Source: Nautilus pompilius (taxonomy: Eukaryota; Mollusca; Cephalopoda; Nautilida; Nautilidae). Taken from it: a stretch of 64,000 bases of DNA. Positions within the stretch are counted from its first letter, which is position 1. The number at the start of each line of letters is the position of its first letter. Position numbers and translations under genes: made by a program. The stretch covers positions 914,501 through 978,500 of the forward strand of contig JACATO010000689.1 of assembly GCA_018389105.1 (NCBI GenBank). The letters are read 5' to 3'. The notes beneath the pieces were generated by a model, which saw only the letters and a program-made list of their open reading frames with translations, did not search any database and was not told where the DNA came from. Of the stretch, positions 58,975 through 64,000 are shown piece after piece.

Positions 58975-61900
58975 ATGCATCAAGGATCTGTAGGCATGCA
59001 ATTAAAAGTTGATGGATGTGGAATAAGAATGAGCCGTCTGTGTAAAGAAGGTAACTGTCATTACTTGTATTAGCATTAAAACTTACCTGCTACTTGGTGG
59101 TGAGTGAATGCTTGATTGATATTTATTATGATCAACAACACTTTTTGCATGCTTTAAAAATAAAACTAGAAATGTTAACCTTTTGTCTTTTTAAAAAGTC
59201 CTAGAAATCCTGTCACTCAATGTTCAGGCCAACTGTTTGCTTTTTGTTGTAAGCTAATTTGTCTTATAATAAACATGGGCACATGCAAAAACAAAAAAAA
59301 AAAATCATCAAACTTCTATAATACAGAGATGTTTTTTTTAATATAATCTGCTAATCTCATCTCTCTAGTCCAGACTCATAGGCTTTGCCTTGTAATCTTT
59401 CATTTTGTTAAAAAAAGTGATTTATGTATTTAGAGAAAAAAAAAACAGTCAGTGCCCATCATTTTCCAACTACTTTTTCATTGAGGTGGTGAAATAAAGT
59501 TACAAATTTAGAAATAACTGATAGTAGGGGCCTTTATCTCCTCGCCTGCTCTGTTTTATTCTATAAACTAGATTTTAATTTTTGAGCATTTCAAATTTGT
59601 GATTCTGAAAGTTTGCTCAATGAAATTAGACGTGTTTGACAAATATTAAAAAGAAATTCTTAGATCAATGATATTATCAACAAATCTTTAATTAAAGATA
59701 AGTCAGGCTTGTCTAAGAAAAAAAATAATGTGACTCTTCCTTTTATTCTATGAATTACTGATATAAAAATCTCTAGAATTCTTCACTTGTATGTGCAAAA
59801 GACCCCGTGGATACCAAATGCATCCATGTTATTTAGTAAACAAATCTACATTAGTCAAACATAGTATTGTTTAATATTATGGTCTCTCAATGCAGAAAGA
59901 CTGTCCAATAGAGAATTTATCTCTAATCTGCATTTGCTTCATGTATATTAATTGAAAATCATAACAGTTCTCCCATTTGGTCTGACAGAAAATTCTTAGC
60001 TTATACATCCAACAAAAATTTGAAAGAAGTCAACAAATCTGTTCTCATTTTCCTACACGATAATGTTATTAACAAAAACAACAGTCTTAGAATTGGCACT
60101 GTTTGCTTTTTAGGTTTTAAAACAAAGCAAAAAAATTCTATACTCAAGTATATAACAATTTCCAAAAAGCATTTTTTGCATTTTGTCATTTTTTTTTTTT
60201 TTAATTTTTCTCTGTAACTGAATGTATTTTTAATTTTTTCCTTTAAATATTATTTTTGTTGTCCATGCTTTGAAAAAGTTGGCAAAAGCTCAGTTATTTC
60301 CATTTAAAAATTATACTAGTATTATGCAACACTTAGAAATTTTCCAGAAGTTATTACTTGATGCAGTTTACAATTGCTGTGACAGTTAAATTTAATCTAA
60401 CAAGATGTCTGGGATTTATGTATGTTGAAAATTTATTTGACCTGATCATATTTTTACTTCTCCATTTAAAGTGTTGCATACAGCTTTTTGTCACATCTTG
60501 TACTGGTTTTATTAGCAAAAAAAATATAATCTTTATTTTGCCAGTCTTCACTAATGACTGCTGCCATAAGTGAGTTGATTAGGTTAGATCTTTTTATTTA
60601 CTATTTTGTATGCTCAAAAATAAAAATTGTATCCAATAGGAGAGACAAAAAATCCCATTTCTTACTGGAAAAATGGTTCTAAAAAAAGAAATAATATTAT
60701 AAATTGCACAAATTTTGCAATATTTTGTGGTCTACTGGATTAAATGTTTCTACAGGGATATTAATTTCTCAATTCCTTGGCCGAACTAGTAACCTATATT
60801 GGTTTTCCTTTGGTTACTGTAAGTAGTAAGGAGCATTCATTACGACCTAGAGGGTGGTCAAATTCAAATAAATTGCATTATGACAACATTATCGCCTAGA
60901 GGAGTTTACAATGCAAACCCATGGGACATTTTGCCGAGTTAGCTAAAGCATGAGTAAGCGAGAGGAATTGTGAAAGTTTTTGACCGTGGAAATAAATCAG
61001 AGTTTATTTATACATGGACAAGATATTCCTAGTAGTGACACAAACGATGATCATGCAAAACATGGGCACTCGTCAAAGCTTGGAATTTTCTAACCTTTTT
61101 CTAAGTGGTTTGCCAAATTTTCCATTTGTATAAAGTCAAATATTTTGAATCCGCATACCACTGAGGAAGGCAACTTTCAGAATTCTACTTGATGAAGCAT
61201 GGAGAGACAAAAACTCACATTGATAGTGTTTGAAAACTTCAGTTACATTCTGGCAGCCATGCAAATTGCTGCACTACAACATATGGTTAGTACTTATGAA
61301 AGCTTGTGGTATTTTGTTATTGGTAAGATCTTTGTTTCAACAGGGGACTGTTTTCTGCTTGGGATGGATCCAAAAAAACAGTAACTCATGAAAACCTTGA
61401 TTTTTTTTTTTTTTAAATTTATAAAATTTTTATAAATTAAAATTGGAACAAATTTTGATACCAAAATGAAATTTCTAACATAATCACAAAAATACTGTGA
61501 AGAAACACTATGTACATATGAAGTGCTTCCTATCAGCATGCTATCTATCTAATGAAAGAACAACATGAATTAATAATATCAGATTCATTATTCTTGTAAC
61601 TCTTGAATACCAGTGGTTTGATGCTTGATTATTCATTGTTTTCCTTTTGTTAGTTTTGAAGCCGAAGAACTTCATAAGAGATAATGTGAAACAACTGCGG
61701 GAGGTTCAGAAGACATGTAAACAGAAACAACAAAGTGGTGCTAATCAGCCACTCAAAGCTTTATGGAAGTCGGACAAATATAAGAATGTTCCATCGAAAG
61801 TGAAGCTAGCTTTGGAGGTGTGTAAAAATGATGCAATTATTTTGAATGCTAAACCCTCTTATTATTTTTTAGTCATCTTTGTAAAAAGTTACTGTACTTA

Positions 61901-63742
61901 ATCTATTCTGATTTTTTTGTAAAAGGAACCACAGGCTGCTAGACCATCTACTGCACAATTTCTCCGAGCTCATTCTCGGGTTGGTCAGCCTGTCAAGTGT
62001 CCTCCCTCTCGTCCACATAGTGCATGTGAGCTGCCTTTGGCAAAGCCTGCTGTGCCACCAGCTTCTGATGCAGTGAAGGTAAATGTGAAGCTAGGTTCAT
62101 TCCTCATCACTTGCTGCAAAGTATCTCTTGACAGTTAATATTTTCTGTTAATACTATATGTACGCTTAGCTTATTAACCCTTCCTTTGCAGCTGTTGACC
62201 TTTGTTGCAGGGTGGTATCTTTTTAATATTTTGGTGTCCTTTTTAAATAAAGATTATTGTGGTAGTTAATATAAACTAATTTGATTGCATACACGTTTTT
62301 ACAATACTTTTCATACTCTTGAGAGTTTGAATTATTTTTAACCTTTGGAACAAATTTTCTTTGTTTTGTTCTGGTTGCTTTCATGGTGTAGCAGATAACA
62401 TGATTGGCACTTTTAAAATTATGTCATTGTTCATGCATGTGTCCCTATTTCATTTAAACACCTGGAGAATACAGCTTTCTTTAACAGTTTATCTTTATGC
62501 TGCTTCCCTAGACTGCTTTTCCATGCCTTTTATTTTTTTTTAACTTTTGTTACTCGTAGTACATACTAAAAGATCATTGGAATAAATGTATTCAACAAGA
62601 ATAAGAAGCAGCTAATGTGAACAGATTTATCTGATATAATGAATGGTTTAAATATTTGTACTCATGGCTGTGCTCAGGTGACTGATTTTCTTATAGAACA
62701 AAATTGGTAAATATTTCTAAGCCCCAAATGATACATAGTTTGCTAGTGACATGGGAAGTGCAATTTTTATCTTGAATGTAATGGATGCTGAAATATGTTT
62801 ACAACAGTATTACTTTACCAATATGCTGCTGTAATTAGATTTGTTTGACAGTGAAGGAATAGCTGCTGTCATCATGGAATGGTTTGAGCTGACTTTTTAT
62901 ATAGATGCCAGTCTCTTTATCTATTTCATTATTTGACATGTTGCTTTAGACTTTTTAAAGCAATAAAAGGATGTTCTGCATACTGACATAGCATAATCTA
63001 CAGGATGTTGACTGCTGTCTAAGAGCCTGCACTGCAGCAGTGTGTTCTTTCCGTTGCAGGTGAAACTGGTTCACAAGAATGTGGACTTCATTAAAATGAA
63101 CAACCAGGCAGTTAGACATAACAGCCTGAACAGGTGTCCTAGTCTGTCTGCACTAGATGACATGAAGAATAAACAAGATGGTGATTTGAAGAAATACAAG
63201 AAAGGCGAGGTACCTAAATAGTAAGTTAACAACAAGCATCACCCCTTTCTATCCATCAGAAATTACAACATGAATAAAAAGATTTTGTGATTGGATTCTG
63301 TCAGCTTTGTAATGTTTTGTATATTTTGATTTTCCCAGGTGTCCCTTCAGTTTTTCTAGTGTTTTTTAATTGTCTACCTTTGATTGAATGAATATTTTCT
63401 CAAGCAGTCAACCACCAGTGTCTCACCAGCTGGTCTTTTGTACCTGAAGGTGTACTTGACATCTTTAGTTTTTATTATTGATAATGGCTTGTTGTGTGAA
63501 GATACTTTTTGTAAAACAAGTTTTATCATTTTCAAGATTGAGATTTAGAGGAAATCTCTTTTAATTGAGATGTGTAGAATTAGTTGAGTACTTTTTCTTT
63601 TCTAGTTTAAAGCAAAGAAAAATTCAATGGGACCAAGAAGAGAGAGACAAAATTGCTAACACTCCTGATCCATCTCTTCCTCCTGGACACAAAATTTTGC
63701 CAGAAAATGAACGGCTGGATACTTTGCAGCTTTTAAAGAAGA
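58975..63742 (+). CDS. ENKD1: ENKD1 (enkurin domain-containing 1), 5' part
   Basis: Five coding exons are in the window: 58975-59050, 61654-61817, 61926-62078, 63060-63220 and 63606-63742; the next exon is past the right edge. All junction phases agree. The first 230 residues include L-K-P-K-N-F (27-32), Q-P-L-K-A-L-W-K-S-D-K-Y (57-68), F-L-R-A-H-S-R near 92-98, N-V-D-F-I near 138-142, and the enkurin-domain start. The last has G-E-V-P-K-Y-L then D-P-S-L-P-P-G-H-K and E-N-E-R-L-D-T-L, matching vertebrate ENKD1 in order. ENKD1 binds microtubules and acts at centrosomes and cilia. The start is the first ATG after an in-frame TAG in the same exon. The N-terminus before the conserved part is only about 26 residues, much shorter than in mammals, so an exon in the 2.6-kb first coding intron could have been missed. 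Confidence 0.9.
59051..61653. other. ENKD1 intron; unassigned sequence
   Basis: AT-rich intron. From 60,830 to 61,300 the composition is more balanced and reads like old coding or repeat sequence (short open frame 61,199-61,384), but no family could be named. Confidence 0.35.
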
Positions 63743-64000
63743 GTATGTGTTGCATTTAAATAGACACATTTTGAACTGTATTTGCTGATGACAACAAAAT
63801 CATATGGTTACTAAATCTTTGTGAAGTTGTCTCCACTTTACACCATTGCACAATTGTTTTAACCTTTGTGCTGTATTATTATTCTATTTCTTCATGATTT
63901 GTACATTTTTAGCTAAACTATATACAGCAGGTAAATGTTGGAATTGTTTCAAAATACAGAAGATGATGATACAGCCGCAGTTTATTTTATTGCAAACTTA
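63743..64000. other. ENKD1: ENKD1 intron at the window edge
   Basis: A GTATGT donor starts at 63,743. The reading frame is left with one base (phase 1), so the coding sequence continues outside the window. Confidence 0.7.

Overview
This is nuclear DNA from an animal. Split genes with GT-AG introns, AATAAA polyadenylation signals, a tRNA-derived SINE, a Helitron, hAT and many Tc1/mariner fossils rule out a prokaryote or organelle. The proteins are clear orthologues of vertebrate genes but well diverged. The AT-rich, microsatellite-rich, transposon-laden introns suggest a lophotrochozoan, probably a gastropod mollusc; that placement is inference, not something read from a marker.

Three protein-coding genes could be assembled by matching exons and intron phase. 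(1) An MMD/PAQR10-11-type seven-transmembrane gene on the + strand has coding exons from 5,233 to 24,179, seven coding exons, 232 aa and a 13-kb first intron. (2) An orthologue of human C2orf81 (DUF4639 family) on the - strand has coding exons from 54,256 down to 27,873, eleven coding exons and 412 aa. It has a probable alternative first coding exon at 46.5 kb and one likely GC-AG intron. (3) The 5' part of an ENKD1 (enkurin-domain protein 1) gene on the + strand starts at 58,975 and runs off the right edge. MMD and C2orf81 are tail to tail, with polyadenylation signals about 2.3 kb apart. C2orf81 and ENKD1 are head to head across about 57.0-57.5 kb. ENKD1 is a ciliary/centrosomal microtubule protein, and the gap holds a near-perfect RFX-type X-box palindrome, so the pair may share a ciliogenic promoter.

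Layout: 1-5.2 kb is upstream sequence with a minisatellite carrying CRE-like octamers, then the GC-rich MMD 5' end. 5.2-24.2 kb is MMD; its first intron holds a 66-bp minisatellite, a possible non-autonomous DNA transposon, a 1.38-kb Tc1 fossil and a mariner fossil. 24.2-27.8 kb is the MMD 3' region, with a scrap of LINE reverse transcriptase and a small GC-rich double-hairpin module. 27.8-54.3 kb is C2orf81, whose introns are a transposon graveyard: two copies of one Tc1 family in opposite orientation, one carrying a nested pogo/Tigger-like element and the other carrying a hAT that itself carries a SINE; two further Tc1/mariner fossils; a LINE tail; and a degenerate Helitron split by a much younger Tc1 element. 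54.3-58.9 kb holds the divergent promoter and a palindromic TA-flanked MITE. 59-64 kb is ENKD1.

No tRNA, rRNA or CRISPR array was seen, and no wholly new multi-gene system. The most interesting items are the putative ciliary bidirectional promoter, the alternative-first-exon and GC-AG features of C2orf81, and the nested transposons.
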